The notes under the pieces were generated by a model that saw nothing but the letters and a program-made list of their open reading frames with translations, was not told where the DNA came from and did not search any database. This document shows positions 1-11,957 of a stretch of DNA of 64,000 nt, piece by piece. The position numbers and the translations under genes were made by a program. The stretch's first letter is position 1. The number at the start of each line of letters is the position of its first letter. Source of the DNA: Heterodera schachtii (lineage: Eukaryota; Nematoda; Chromadorea; Rhabditida; Heteroderidae); contig SIJG01000065.1 of NCBI GenBank assembly GCA_023374025.1, positions 295,496 to 359,495 on the forward strand. The letters run 5' to 3'.

Positions 1-38
1 ATTATTATTATATTATTTGCTTTATTAAACCGTGGAAG

Positions 39-1341
39 TTGGGACATGAATTTTATGCCTCAGGCGGTGCCGATGTGACCGGCGGTTTCAAATTGAATTG
101 GTGCCGCGTGCAAATGCGTCCCGCGCGCGACATGGACTTGGAGCTGTTCAGCTCGCCCACCGCGTTGCTGCAGCAGTTGAACGTGCAGTTTGTGCATGAT
201 GCGAAAGGCTTCGCGTTGACGGGCGAAGAAAGTGCGTCGGCGTACGCGCAACTGCTGACGCACATTCGCTACTTTAACTTACGCCCCGCTTCATTTCCGC
301 ACCGCTCCTACACACTTCAGGCAAAACAAACGCATTTAGTATAATAAAAATGCTAATTTGACCATTAAAATGGTCAATTAATTCACACACTGTCCCATGG
401 CACTTTTCCAATGTTTCAGTGTGCCATGCTCAGTGGAAAAGTGTTGAGTAACGAATTGTTCACGACTATGCAAATTGAGACCACTGCCGGGACGGACGAG
501 TCGGTACGGAAGTTGGAGCAAATTTCGGACAAGTTGGACTTGGACATTCCGTTCGGTTCGCCCGTCAGCGGCCCTTTGTCGCCGTTGTTGGGACGGAGCG
601 AAGACGACGCAGCGGAGGACGACGAGGCCAAACAGACGCAGGAACACCTGGCGAAGGACGACCCGCTGCTCTCAGCCAACTTCGACCAGCTAAGCGCCTC
701 TAATCGGCTGCAGAACATTTTGGAGATGGACTTGCCAAGGCCGAAGGCATTGCACGCCAACGGATTTGAAATGGGACAGAGTGCCATCGCAGGTGGGCAC
801 TTCGGAAGAGTTTGGCATTCCATAAAAGAAACCATTTCAGGCGGAGCAGTGGCTGTCGTGGTGGTCGTCTGTGTCGGTTTTCTGCTCGTTCTGCTCGTTG
901 TCGGTGTGCTCAAAATGCGCGATCATCCCTTGCCAATGGTCGGACGCCGCAGAGGCTCACGACGCGATTCGATGGTGGTCAAATTAGCGAAACTTACTAA
1001 TTAGTTGCCATTTAATTGTGCCTTTTGCAATTAAAAGTTGGAATGGGACGACAATGGACTAATGAACATCACAGTGAACCCATTGGAAGAAGTGGAGGGA
1101 AAGGGGCACGAGGAGTACTCGGAAGATGAGGAGGAGATGGAGGAGGAAGAAGAAGAGGAGGAGGAGGGGGACGGAGTATCGGACGACGGAGGGGAAAAGT
1201 GAGAGAAATGAAATGGGGGGGGGGCAAAGGCAAAAGTCATTTTTGAGGGGTGCTGAAAACAGCGAAGACGAGGAGGACAACGACGGCACCGGCCGAGTGC
1301 TCCCTCTGGTCGAAAACGGACGCCAAGGAGGTGGGGACTGA
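39..1341 (+). CDS. casy-1: Calsyntenin, 3' part (cadherin-family synaptic membrane protein)
   Basis: C-terminal part of calsyntenin, a type I membrane protein of neurons that links vesicles to kinesin light chain. The gene begins left of the window; the first visible exon opens after an AG at 37-38. Exons read 39-320, 420-977 (or 974), 1038-1198 and 1263-1341 (TGA). Exon 1 joined to exon 2 matches the extracellular segment before the stalk (YTLQ|CAMLSGKVLSNE against the family pattern KLTCSELNGRYVSNE). One transmembrane helix (AVAVVVVVCVGFLLVLLVVGV) lies near 845-905. The cytoplasmic tail starts with LEWDDNGLMNITVNPLE, the kinesin light chain binding motif, and continues as a Glu-rich acidic stretch, as in the family. 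The join at 320/420 needs a GC donor; a GT donor at 339 would add six residues. The small 1199-1262 intron restores the frame into the acidic tail. Family call is firm; exon ends are inferred. Confidence 0.88.
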
Positions 1342-2573
1342 CAACATCCGATTGGCAGAGTCATAAGCAAATCAGCAATCATTTAAGCGGGTTTGGAATG
1401 GGACGACAGCACTTTGGACGGCACAGCGCCGGCAAAACAGCGAAAGAGCCGCGGGGGGTACCATGTGTGAGGGAGAGAAGAAGAGTGGGATGAATGACCA
1501 GCGGCAGGCCGACACAGAACATTGGCTAACCGAACCCACCCAATGTACCGTACCATACCAATACCGTACAGGGGAATGCTGTCGCTAATTGCCCTTCCTT
1601 TAAATGGAAGGATTAATTTCCATCAAAAACGGAAAAAGGAATAGGCAACATTCCCTCAAACTATCATTTTCCACCACATACCGTAAAACAATGCTTACTG
1701 TATTCTACAAAACTTCTCTTCTCCATTGCGCTGTTTTTTGCAACTTTTTCTTTTGCGTTTCTTCACCGTATTCACTGCTACCGTAATTCGTATTTCCAGT
1801 CACTCCCCTTTTCCCTACGAAATGATCTCATCACCAAATACCATACGTAGTCCCTTCCCATCTCTCTCTTAGTGATACTGTAATTGTGCAAATTTTAATT
1901 TCCAATGAAAGAGCAACTAATGGTCATTTATTTCCCAAATCAGCACAAAAAGTGGTGAAAATACACATTTGCTTATTTTTTTATCATACCGTACTTTTTC
2001 CTCTCTCTCTCATACCGTAACCTTTCCCTTTTTGCTGTTAATCGTTTTTCATCCAACTTTTTTCGACCCTTTGTGCGTCTTCCTTAATTGGCTCCATACA
2101 ATTTTAATTGTAATTTTCCATTGATTTGTTCGTTTTGTCACTCCATCCGACGCATTTAATCATAATCTTTCACTAATTGGCAAATGTTTTGGTTTAAAAT
2201 GAGCCGATTCAATTCAATGCTTTTGCTGATTATGAAATGATTCTCCGCGTTTTTCATTTTTAGCCATCCGATGGTAAATCCAAAGTTTTTCGTATTAACC
2301 ATCAAATTACGTACATTATGCCCAACTTAAAAATGTGCATAAACAACTCTTTCCTATAGAATCAGTACCTTTTTATAATGAATGATCGGCTTGAAATTTA
2401 GGTAAACAAATCCCAAAATTACATAAATTAAGAAATATATTAAAATCACATCACAAAATACAAAGAAATTTAACAATGACGAGAAAAACAATAAGAAAAA
2501 CATGGAAAACAGTGAATGATGCGATTAAAATATTATTTGCAATAAATTGCTAAACGTTTTGCTCGTCGTGCAT
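1342..2573. other. Intergenic AT-rich gap with repeated TACCGTA motifs
   Basis: Tail-to-tail gap between calsyntenin and coatomer beta. No coding exon could be supported. It holds a dense scatter of TACCGTA or near copies, for example near 1546-1570, 1679, 1768-1782, 1986 and 2017, and is otherwise AT-rich. The two 3' untranslated regions probably lie here. Confidence 0.6.
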
Positions 2574-5500
2574 TCATTTCGCGGCAGCGTTCGCCACTGC
2601 CCTCGCCCCGCCGCCCCTCTCCACCGGCTTACGTTCCTTCTGCGCGTGGTTTATCTGAACCAATAAATATTGGTATGGAGTGCGAATGGAAAGGATACGA
2701 AGCAAAATGTCCTCCAAAAGAATGTGTATAAAATACCGACCTTGTCCCCCAGCGAAAGTGCCATCCCCTGAGACTTGGCCCTGATCCGAATATGGCCAAT
2801 AATGGCACTCATTGGATCCAGGGGGTCCGCCTTTTCAACGGAAACATTGGCCAGCGCATCCTCGCCAAAAATGGAATGGGCACAGAAGTTGGCCGCCAGA
2901 AAACCGCAATCGCCTTCTTAAAATGTAAAATTGGAAATTAAAGAGGATGCCATTCCACCCAATGCCGCGTCTGTTGTCAGCAGTTTCATATTTGTTTGAG
3001 CGGACAAATGTTCCAAGTATTGTCGAAGGTCCGTAATTGGGGTCACAACTCCGACCTGAAATAATACAAAACTTATTTCGAGTCCCAAATAGTGTCAGCC
3101 GAAACGACCTTGTTCTCCCATTCAAATTCGGCCCACATTTTCCGAAATTCTGTGTCTGTGCAAGTGCCCGGCACAATGTAATCCTGAAATGGGAAATGGT
3201 AGGAAGTGAGTGGTAAGCAAAGTACTGATTGGGATTATGCATTTGGTCCACTCACCATTATGTCAATGTGAATGTCCTCAAGGTACACACAATTTCGATC
3301 CGAGGTCGACCCTCGCACATCATAAGCAATGGTGGAGAAAATGACCCCATTTTCGGTGGATGACACTTTTACGGTGGCCTTAATTATGTTTAGACTGTGT
3401 AGATTATGAAATATGGACTTTGATGTTAGTGAAGTCGTTAGGTGCAAGAGTAATCGGCGAGGGTTTGTCCACCCTTAAATTGTCTCAATTTTAGCGAACA
3501 AGATGATATTCTGTCACACAATTTAAGGTCGCCAACGGTCGAGAGTTCCAATGACAAATTTTGCAAGGTGTCGCTAGTCTGGTTGACCACGAGTACGTCC
3601 AATACAATGTCATATTGGTTGACGTTGACGTACGCCTCGGCATAGACGGGGTCCGAAAAGCCGGCTAACTGAATCACTTTTCCCAGTTTGGAGCTGGCAA
3701 AGGTGTATTTGGTCGTTTTGGGTGCAGTACCAAGCGCTTGGGAAAGCGAAAGATCAAACAAATTTGTGTCAGTCACGTTTTCTGACACGCGTGTGGACAG
3801 CTGCGTGAACATAATTGTCTTGTCGGGCTGAATTTGTTTAAATTTGACTTTTTTAATCGTTGCCTCCTTCCGCTTGCCTGCACAATTTTCTTCTTCGGCG
3901 CTTTTGTGTCGCGTTCGTGCCGGTCCACGTCCCCCTTGGCCTTGAGCATGCTTTCCAACGAAGCACGGCACTCTCTCAAAAACACATCCACCGCTTCCGG
4001 CCATTGGTCAACAATCAGTCGAACAGTGGTCGACAAACGGTCCAAGTCGTCCTCAGTGATCGGCTGTTTGCACATGCCCGACTTGCCAAGGTGGATAATT
4101 GAAGCGATGAGCAGCAGCGCACCACTCGCCAATTTATTAACAGTTGAGGGGACACCTAAAAATTAAGTGAATTTGACAATGGCGATAAAACCGATGCCAC
4201 GGGGTTGTTTAAGAATGTTGGAATGCGAATGGATTTAGAAAAAAACAACAACAACAAAGCAAACGCTAGTGGGAATCGAACCCACGCCATCGGAAATGTA
4301 GAAAGCATCATTTTAATAAATTACAAATTTTAAAACGATAAAATTTTTTAATTAGTGTATAAAAAAGATGAAAGCGCTCAGACAAGGAAACATGTCAGTC
4401 ACGGACAGTCAGCCCCGAAAGATGGAATATAGTAAAAGGTCATCATTGCGCCTTACAATGGGATTTGAGAGCACAACCACTAAGCCACGCCTATACGTTC
4501 AGCAGGTACCAAAAAACAATATGAAACAAAAACCCAATCCAATCCAACCGACAAACCCTTGTTGAGCTCAGCGTAGCGCAACACCAATTTGGCCAAAGTG
4601 TTGGCCAATGCGGAGGCAATAAAGAAGTTGCCATCGAGAAGGAATTTGCGCAAAATCGGTTTCTCGTCCATTGAGCCGATGGTACTGGACACATTCGAAA
4701 AGATGGCCGATTGCTTGGCATAAGTGCCGTCCGCGGTGATCAACTGTTGATGGCTAGACTGAAACTTGGAAGTTTTATTAGTATATTCAATTTTTAATTC
4801 CGCCGGACCTTCCCCTCCGTCCCACTCTTTTTTGACGGCGCCTCATCCTTTGGCGCTGCTCCGCCCTCTCTGCCCCGGTTCTCCGACTCGACGATGGGTA
4901 ATTCGCCAACAGACGCATTAACCAAAGCAAAAACGCGATTAATCGACTCAGAGTTATCGCAATACTCGCCAAGAATCCACAAAGCAGACCGATAAATGGA
5001 CCCATTACGAATGGTCGGAAAAACTTCCTAAATTCTGGAAATTGAATGTTACGACATGGAGATGAAGGACCAGCAGTTGGTTGGTGATGTGGTGGCGAAG
5101 GTGAGGCAACCGTTGGATCGCTTCTCGCACAAACACCAGCACATCAGTCGCCGCAGTTTCGTTTTGGTCGGACAGAAATTCCATCAGTACTGGGAATATT
5201 TGAGGGGCCACGTCGGGGAATTTGATGGTGGCACTGTGAAGGGTGCGGACCAGCAGTTGTCTGAAAACATCAATCAAAATTTTCTGAGAATTCCTTTTGA
5301 AAAGTGCGTTTTTTTACCTGTATCGTCCGGTGTCCTCCTGCGTGTCATTGTTCGTTTTGTCGATTTCTTTTCGTAAAAACATCACCATTTCATGCACCTA
5401 AACTTAATAATTAGGCCAATTAAAAATTGCTGAAAAGACTTACGTTACGCGAAGAGACGAGCTCAAGCGCTAACTGCAGAATCTTCCGCCGCACTTCGTA

Positions 5501-6725
5501 GTCAGTGGTGGACAAAACGCGAAGGATGTCCATGACCAACTCTTGCAGAACTTTGTCGTTTGGCACTATCTCACGCAGACCGACCAGTCGATCGAGTACA
5601 ATCAGCTGAAAAGTAAAAAATGTACCACTTTCGCAACCCAAGACAGACTTTGACGTTGTTGTCCGATTCCTTGACGATCAGTTCGATGTATGCGGTGGCG
5701 GCCGCTTTCACCGCCGTCGGCGCTGTGCTTAGTGTGACTAAAGTGCCGGCCGCCTCGTAACGAACAGCGCCCGACTGCGACTGAAGCAAATTATACACAC
5801 AGCGAATGAAGCGATTGCGCTCTCCCGGATTGTTATGGCAAACCTTAAAAGGATTGTGTAGAGAAAAAGCAAGAGATGGTCGTTATTTTGTTGCTAACTT
5901 TGTAAATCAGTTCCACAATTACGAGTTGGAGGATATCGCCGAATTGTGCGACTTGTTCGATACAACCCGACAAATAATCCAATGCCCGCTGTCGGTCGAC
6001 ATGCAAAAGCATAATGAACGCATTACGCTTGCAGGAGGCGTCCTGCTCAGTCTCTAACAATTGTTGAATGAGTTCAGGCGCATCGGGGATCAGAAAATCG
6101 AAGTTTTCTAAATCAAAAGATAATTTGAATGAAAAAAGGACTGCATTCGACAAAAACGGAAATAATTTAAAAAAGGATTGCAAAAACGGAAAGTTTCAAA
6201 AAAAAAACTGACTATAAATTGTATAGATGGCCAAAATGGAATTGCGCCGAACGTAAGAATGACGATGTTCCAGACACTTTCGTATTGAAGGCATAAGCGG
6301 CTCGAGCAATTCAGGCTCTTTGAGTTTACATAGGAATCTGAATGTGAAAGAAAAAGGTTTGATATTCAGAAATTTATAGTCCTAATTTGTCTTAATGAAA
6401 TATGCAACCCTCCATCGGAATTTGTATGAGGGGACAGGACAAATTACACCTTCTTGGTGTCATTTGAAAGCCACCATACATGCACAAGGGGTGTTTCGAC
6501 ACCCCCCCCCCGCCCCGCCTCGTCGTAAGAGGCCTCGGACACCCCCCCCCCCCCCCCTCGTTCGTCGTAAAGGGGGCGGCTGTAAAAAAGGGAGGGGGTC
6601 GTCGTGGAGGGGGGTCGTAACGAAGGGGGAAAAATTTGCACAATTTCCTTAGCGAATTAATAGAAAATTCTGAAAATTTCCCGTACCGCCCGCCCCTTCC
6701 CCAAATTTTTTGGAAAAAATGCGCC

Positions 6726-6783
<58 letters not shown>

Positions 6784-6792
6784 GGTCTGAAT

Positions 6793-6865
<73 letters not shown>

Positions 6866-7596
6866 CAAAAAAAAGGTCGCCGCGCCTGAGTAAAATTCGC
6901 CCTTCGTATGCAAAATCGGGCCCGAGACACCCTTTGTGCATGTATGAACGCCACGAAGAGGAGCACAAATGCATAAGGCGGTGCGCCGGCGCACTTTTTA
7001 TTGAGCTTTTTATTTATAATTCAAACCAACAGTTTTTTTTTCATATTTAAAAATACCGTAAGGTTGAACCGCGGATGTATTCATTTGGATGTTGCAAATC
7101 CTTGCGGTACTGCGTCACAGACCAAAATCATTTCATGCAAAAGTTTGCCCTCTTGATTTGTCTGAACAAATTTTACGAACACAAATGATACGACAATTTT
7201 AAGCAAAAAACTAATAAAAAACAAAGAAAAAGCACCTTCGGCACGACCTCCCAGAAGATCAGCAGCAATTTCTTCAGATAATGGTCGGATGATGGCAGGC
7301 AAAAACGAATTACGTACATCATCAGCTGACTTGTGACCTTCTCGCCCGCTTGAATCATCAAAATTAACTTTTTCAATGCATCCGTCTTCGTCTTTGTGTC
7401 ACCTGAATCGTTTTTTCCTTTTTTTTTCAAAGTATTTTTCAAATTTCTAAAAACGCATATTTTAAGTATACATTTGAATTTCGTACTTAGATAACTTACC
7501 ATGCTCAAATTTGTCCTTCAATTGTCCCTCAGATGGAAATTCAACATCGTTCGCGACATGAATTAAAGTAAAGCAGGGTTGTTCGCCGGAAGTCAT
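2574..7596 (-). CDS. copb-1: Coatomer subunit beta (beta-COP), 19 exons, one frameshift
   Basis: Beta-COP of the COPI coat, which drives Golgi-to-ER and intra-Golgi transport. Exons on the minus strand, 5' to 3': 7596-7500, 7417-7236, 7161-7057, 6337-6213, 6107-5899, 5843-5649, 5604-5444, 5397-5318, 5260-5071, 5027-4809, 4758-4557, 4155-3878, 3827-3520, 3473-3419, 3378-3256, 3183-3109, 3055-2959, 2916-2741, 2654-2574. Phases agree throughout except exon 3. The order of conserved blocks follows the family: [106 protein letters not shown] and the last exon INHAQKER, where human has INLSQKK. Intron 12 (3828-3877) is GC-AG with donor GCAAGC. Exon 3 is 105 nt where the flanking phases require 104: one extra base near 7111 breaks the frame after LVCDA, and the expected [15 protein letters not shown] follows in the next frame. 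Intron 3 holds a mobile element. Confidence 0.93.
4262..4490 (-). repeat. tRNA-related (SINE-like) sequence in copb-1 intron 11
   Basis: On the minus strand an A-box-like motif (TGGCTTAGTGG, near 4475-4485) is followed about 200 bases later by a perfect B-box core (GGTTCGATTCC) inside a T-arm-like hairpin near 4267-4283. The sequence upstream of the A box does not pair with the sequence after the T arm, so it is not an intact tRNA. A tRNA-derived SINE or a tRNA pseudogene split by an insertion fits best. Confidence 0.4.
6475..6946. mobile_element. MITE-like element with terminal inverted repeats in copb-1 intron 3
   Basis: The ends are inverted repeats: CATACATGCACAAGGGGTGT from 6475, and its complement ending at 6946 with one mismatch in 20 bases. 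Inside are C/G-rich segments around 6500-6610 and two long A runs (about 6727-6780 and 6796-6863) separated by a short unique spacer. There is no transposase reading frame. Related copies or fragments lie at 7780-7880, 13179-13438 and 52995-53110. Target-site duplication is not clear, although GCCAC occurs just outside or near both ends. Confidence 0.65.
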
Positions 7597-8081
7597 TTAT
7601 TTACAACTTATGAATGATGAATGGGTTTTCTTAATGTGTTTTTATGGTAAAAACCAGGTATACCAAAAACCCAATACGTATTGGCCGATTTTACTGCCCC
7701 GATTCGTATTTTTATGTGGGAGGCAGACAACACTTAGACAGTTCATACCTATAACTAGAGTTCGACCTGGACCCAGGCTGGGATTTTTATTGGATAAGGC
7801 CGGCGCTTATCGGCATCGCCTGTCCACCCTCCTTTCCCAGAAAGTTTTTTGGAACAAAGCGAACGTAGGATGCTTAAAAAAAAGAAAATCTAAATTGCCA
7901 ACGCAACATTAAAGGCCAAATGGTATTCAAACAGAACGCCATTTTATTAAATGTTTGTGCTAACTTTGACTTTGCTTTGACTTTGCTTTTATTTTTTAAT
8001 TTTTATCATCACAAATCATCAAATTTTGCTAGAAAAAAAAATTATAAGTGAATTTTTTAGATATTCCATCTTTCAATTTCA
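7597..8081. promoter_or_regulatory. Shared 5' region of copb-1 and the SUMO protease gene
   Basis: The 0.48-kb gap between two divergently transcribed genes must hold both promoters. It also contains a decayed fragment of the local MITE family at about 7780-7880 (CGGCGCTTATCGGCATCGCC, then TTTTTTGGAACAAAGC). No specific binding site could be recognised. A non-coding first exon of the plus-strand gene may also lie here. Confidence 0.4.
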
Positions 8082-11000
8082 ATGGATGTAGCGAATTCAA
8101 TGCAAGAATTATTGGTTGGTTTGTCTTTTAATAGTTTATTTTTTCAATTGACTCAGATTAACTGTTCATCGGTGGAAATTGGCGTATATTTTTTTGCACC
8201 AACTAAACAAATTGAACTTACACATGAATTTGTTACATTGCCATTGGACAAGGGGAAAAGAAACGCTGATGCTTTCCCTTTCATTCAAACACATTACTAA
8301 AGTTGAAGTATGTCATTTAAATTGGTCACTTTTCAAATTTGAGTGAAGTTGAGGAAAAATTTTCTGATAGTTGATTTCTTGAGTAAATTTAATGGAATAT
8401 ATACCCTTTTTATTATTTATAGTTTTTGGATAATTCGGAAGGAGAGGGAGCGGGTCTGGTCCTCTTCGTCAATGATTTCATGGCGAGTAAGATCCAAACT
8501 TACATCGACCGAGAAGGAACTGGCATTACGGACTTTGGGTTGGAAAGCTACACAAGCAACTCCAAGGATAAGTTGGTTTCTTTCTATTTGTCTTATTTTG
8601 GTTTTACACAATATCTCGCATTTTCAAGATTTATTGTGTTGGCCATTCAAAACAAAGAGTCGAAATTCTTTCACCGTCTTCACGAAATTCTTCATAGAGC
8701 GGACGCGTACCATCGAAATTATGTGATTCAGCAAATGAACAAAATCAAAAAGAAACATTTTTACATTCCCATTACATTTATTGGTCAGTTTGTGTCTACT
8801 GTATTTGATAACACAACCAAATCACTTAATTTACCTTTTACAAAATTATTATTAGTCTGAATTTAGATGTGATCTCTTCATCTCAGTGGAAAACACTGAA
8901 TAAATTGCTGGGTAATTTTTAATTTCAGTTACAATCCTTCGCTTTGACCACTCATAATCACATTTAAGGTATTGCAAGATCCGACTTTAAACAACGCCAG
9001 CTCAAACTGATCGACAATAACAATCAGAATGGCGTTGGTTCTCCTCGAGTGTCGGTCGTTTCGACTCTTTCTGACAGTCCGAATGTACACCCGCCGGTGA
9101 ATGTTGAATGCCAACATCGAGTTCAAGTTGGACAGGTGCATCAGCAGCAACCCAAATGTCATTTGCCAGCGTACACCGTAATGACCGTTCCAATTCTCCC
9201 TCACAATCAGCCCAGCGCGGTAGTTACAATCAATGGTTGGTTTAAAATGCAATTTCGAAGCGTATTTATGGAAATATTCACTTAATTATGTGATTTTTCC
9301 GTCGTTAAGCTCCTTTGCCTTCTTCATTTGTTTTGAGTGTTCCTACTTCTCATCAGTCTTCCGCTTCTCCTCAAATACACGCTAACGGTATTAAAAAACA
9401 AAATAATTTTGCATTTCTTGATTGGTTATGAAATATAATAGTTTTTGTGTGCTGTACTGCTCTAGTAATTGTCCCTTCAGCTTCTCACAATAAGTCTTCA
9501 CCTGCGTTTTTGGCCATTCCATCCCTTCGGTCTCCATCTGCCGCCGTTACGACTGTCGTTGCTTCCCAATTGTCTCCACTTTCTACGCAATTACCTATTT
9601 CAAGCCAAGAGACATTTGATATGCTTTTCCAACTTGAACCTGTACCAAATCATTTATACAATGAACAGCAAACGCCGAATCTCAATAAACACAGTCCGAT
9701 GGTATTTGGTGAGACTACTGTAGCCCAATATTTGTCCCTAGGTAAAGCGAGCATCTGTGGAAAAACCCAAATATTCAAATTTTAATCTTTAAACAATTGT
9801 CCTTTTTAGCAGTTGTTTGTTTAGAATCGCCGAGCGTTAATAAATTTCTGCCACGGTCACTCAAATTGCCAAAGGCTCCGCCAACCAATGGAAACCCTCA
9901 AATCTGCAGAAGCGCACCTCCTTTTCTCTCTATTCAAACGCCCCCCAGCACTTCGCAAGACATGCAAACGCAATTTTCACCCCAATTGCAAAGTCACAGA
10001 ATGTCAAAAACTACAACCAGCGGTTCAGCAAAGGTTGGCAAAAGGGAGAGAGAAGTGCATTTGATTGACGACGAGGAAAATGAGTCGGAGGTTGGCCTCG
10101 TCATATTTTTGGTGGAAAGGATTTGCTCATTTTAGGTTAAAGATAATCCTTCCGATAAACGTTCCAACGACACTTTGTTTTCATTTCCGCCAAGCGGAAG
10201 AGATTCCTGTTCTGTGCATTATGCCGATCTGAAGTACTTGTCGAGGAATTTCATGCTCAATGATACGATCATCGATTTCTACCTCAAATACATTCATCAT
10301 TGGTCAGTACTCTCATTTGGTTTTTTAATTTCTTTTTAGCCTTGTCCCACAGGAGAGGAGAGCGAGAATTTTCATTTTCAACACTTTCTTTTTCACTCGT
10401 TTAACACAGCCCCCAGCTGGTGGAAAACCTTCCAATACGGTTACTGCAACTACTAAAATTCGAAGAGTTAAATGAATTTTTTAATTGGTCAAACAAATTA
10501 ACCACCACTTTTAGGTCACCAGCAATTTTCAAAAAGTGAAGAATTGGACCAAAAAAGTCAATCTGTTCGACATGGATTATATTATTGTGCCGATCAATGA
10601 GGACATTCATTGGTTACTTTGGTTTTGCTTAATGTCACTATTTTGCATTTTAGGTATTTGGCAATAATTGTAAACGTCCGACATGGCATTTGCTCTCTCA
10701 ATACCACGGACAATGAATCCATTTTTCCTACTTCAAGTCATAATTCACCAGTGCCGCATCTTATCGTGCTCAATTCCGTGCGTTATCATTTGCAAATATT
10801 ACCCCTTATGCCGGCAATTCGAAAAATATGTTTCCAACTGTAATATTTTTAGCTCATCGACCCAGCTGAAGACAAACATTTGGCAGTTAGGGACCAACTC
10901 GGAGAATATTTGCACTTGGAATATGCAGATAAGCTCGGACAGGACACCAAGACTTATTTCAATAAGCAAATGATGGACGTGGTTGTGCCGACGATGCTGC

Positions 11001-11957
11001 CCCAGCAGAAGAACTTCATCGACTGTGGCCTATTTCTGCTACATTTTGCGCAATTATTCCTCAGCAACCCTCCAAAAGTTTGTCTGATCAACATAATATA
11101 AAAACCAATTTTAAGTACAACCATCATTATCACATACTTAATATTGATAATCGTCATCTTTTAAATACTGTAAAATATAACAAATCAAAGATTTGACGCA
11201 ATTAGATAGGGGTTTTTATAAAACATAGATTTCTTGGCAACCAAAAAACAGTTCGAATAATTGTTAATTTTATTAAACCAGTTTTAACTCGAATTTTTTT
11301 TGGTCATCAATTTTGAAAGCTGATTTTAATTTTTGCAAGTGAAATTTATTGACGATAGGTGGTGCATTAAACTATCGCTTATTTTTCTTCAATCAATCAT
11401 AGAAAATTTTTCATGACATAAATTCGACACTAACCATGCAAAATCCAATAATTGTTTGGATTAATTGCAGTTTATATCGAAGCACAGCTCATTTCGCCGC
11501 TGGTATCCAACTTTTAAAATCAAGCATAAGCGAGATGAGTTAAGAAGTGTGATAAGGCAATTGGCGTCCCATGTCAAGTCCTCTGATTTCGTCCAACTTC
11601 CAACTCCGAAACGGAAAAACAAAAAGGTTGGCCGTCGTTCGCAAGTGGATAAAATGCAGATGATCTTAGACGGTAAGCAAACCTTAAACATTGTTCTCGT
11701 AAAAGAGAGCATTCACATATTCAGGAATGGCACTGATGGGCCGAACTCGACGTTACAGCGACTCGGAATTGGACGGCATTATGAAGGACGAACACTTCTC
11801 TTGTTTGTACAGACCGCGCTCGTTGGACTCGCTGATATATGAGAACAGAGAGAAGCCGCTGGTGTTGCAGCCGCCGACCATTGCAGAAATGTCACGTTTC
11901 AAACAATTGCGAAGAGTGCGGCAGGAAATCTTTGCCTCCCAAGTGCGCCAGGGATAA
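8082..11957 (+). CDS. SENP6/7-like SUMO protease (C48 peptidase)
   Basis: Cysteine protease that removes SUMO or trims SUMO chains, in the SENP6/SENP7 branch (ULP in nematodes). The catalytic half is well supported, with exons 10136-10302, 10340-10466, 10515-10612, 10654-10777, 10853-11077, 11471-11672 and 11725-11957, all phase-consistent. Landmarks: NDTIIDFYLKYI (substrate-binding start), RARIFIFNTFFFTRLT, VNLFDMDYIIVPINEDIHW with the catalytic His, and QQKNFIDCGLFLLHF with the catalytic Cys (codon 11024-11026). The acidic residue expected in the LxDS position is Asn here (VLNS, 10772-10774). The last blocks, RRWYPTFKIKHKRDELRSVI, match the SENP6 tail. The N-terminal part is less certain: likely exons near 8082-8290, 8418-8570, 8630-8760, 8975-9234, 9465-9741 and 9800-10095 encode a possible PH-like region and a Ser/Pro-rich linker. 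The start at 8082 is a guess. Confidence 0.82.

Noticed and set aside
6392..6994. Poly-Phe minus-strand frames
   Set aside because: Produced by poly-A runs of the mobile element in the copb-1 intron.
7610..7912. 100-codon plus-strand frame before the SUMO protease
   Set aside because: Overlaps a decayed copy of the local MITE family and shows no domain.
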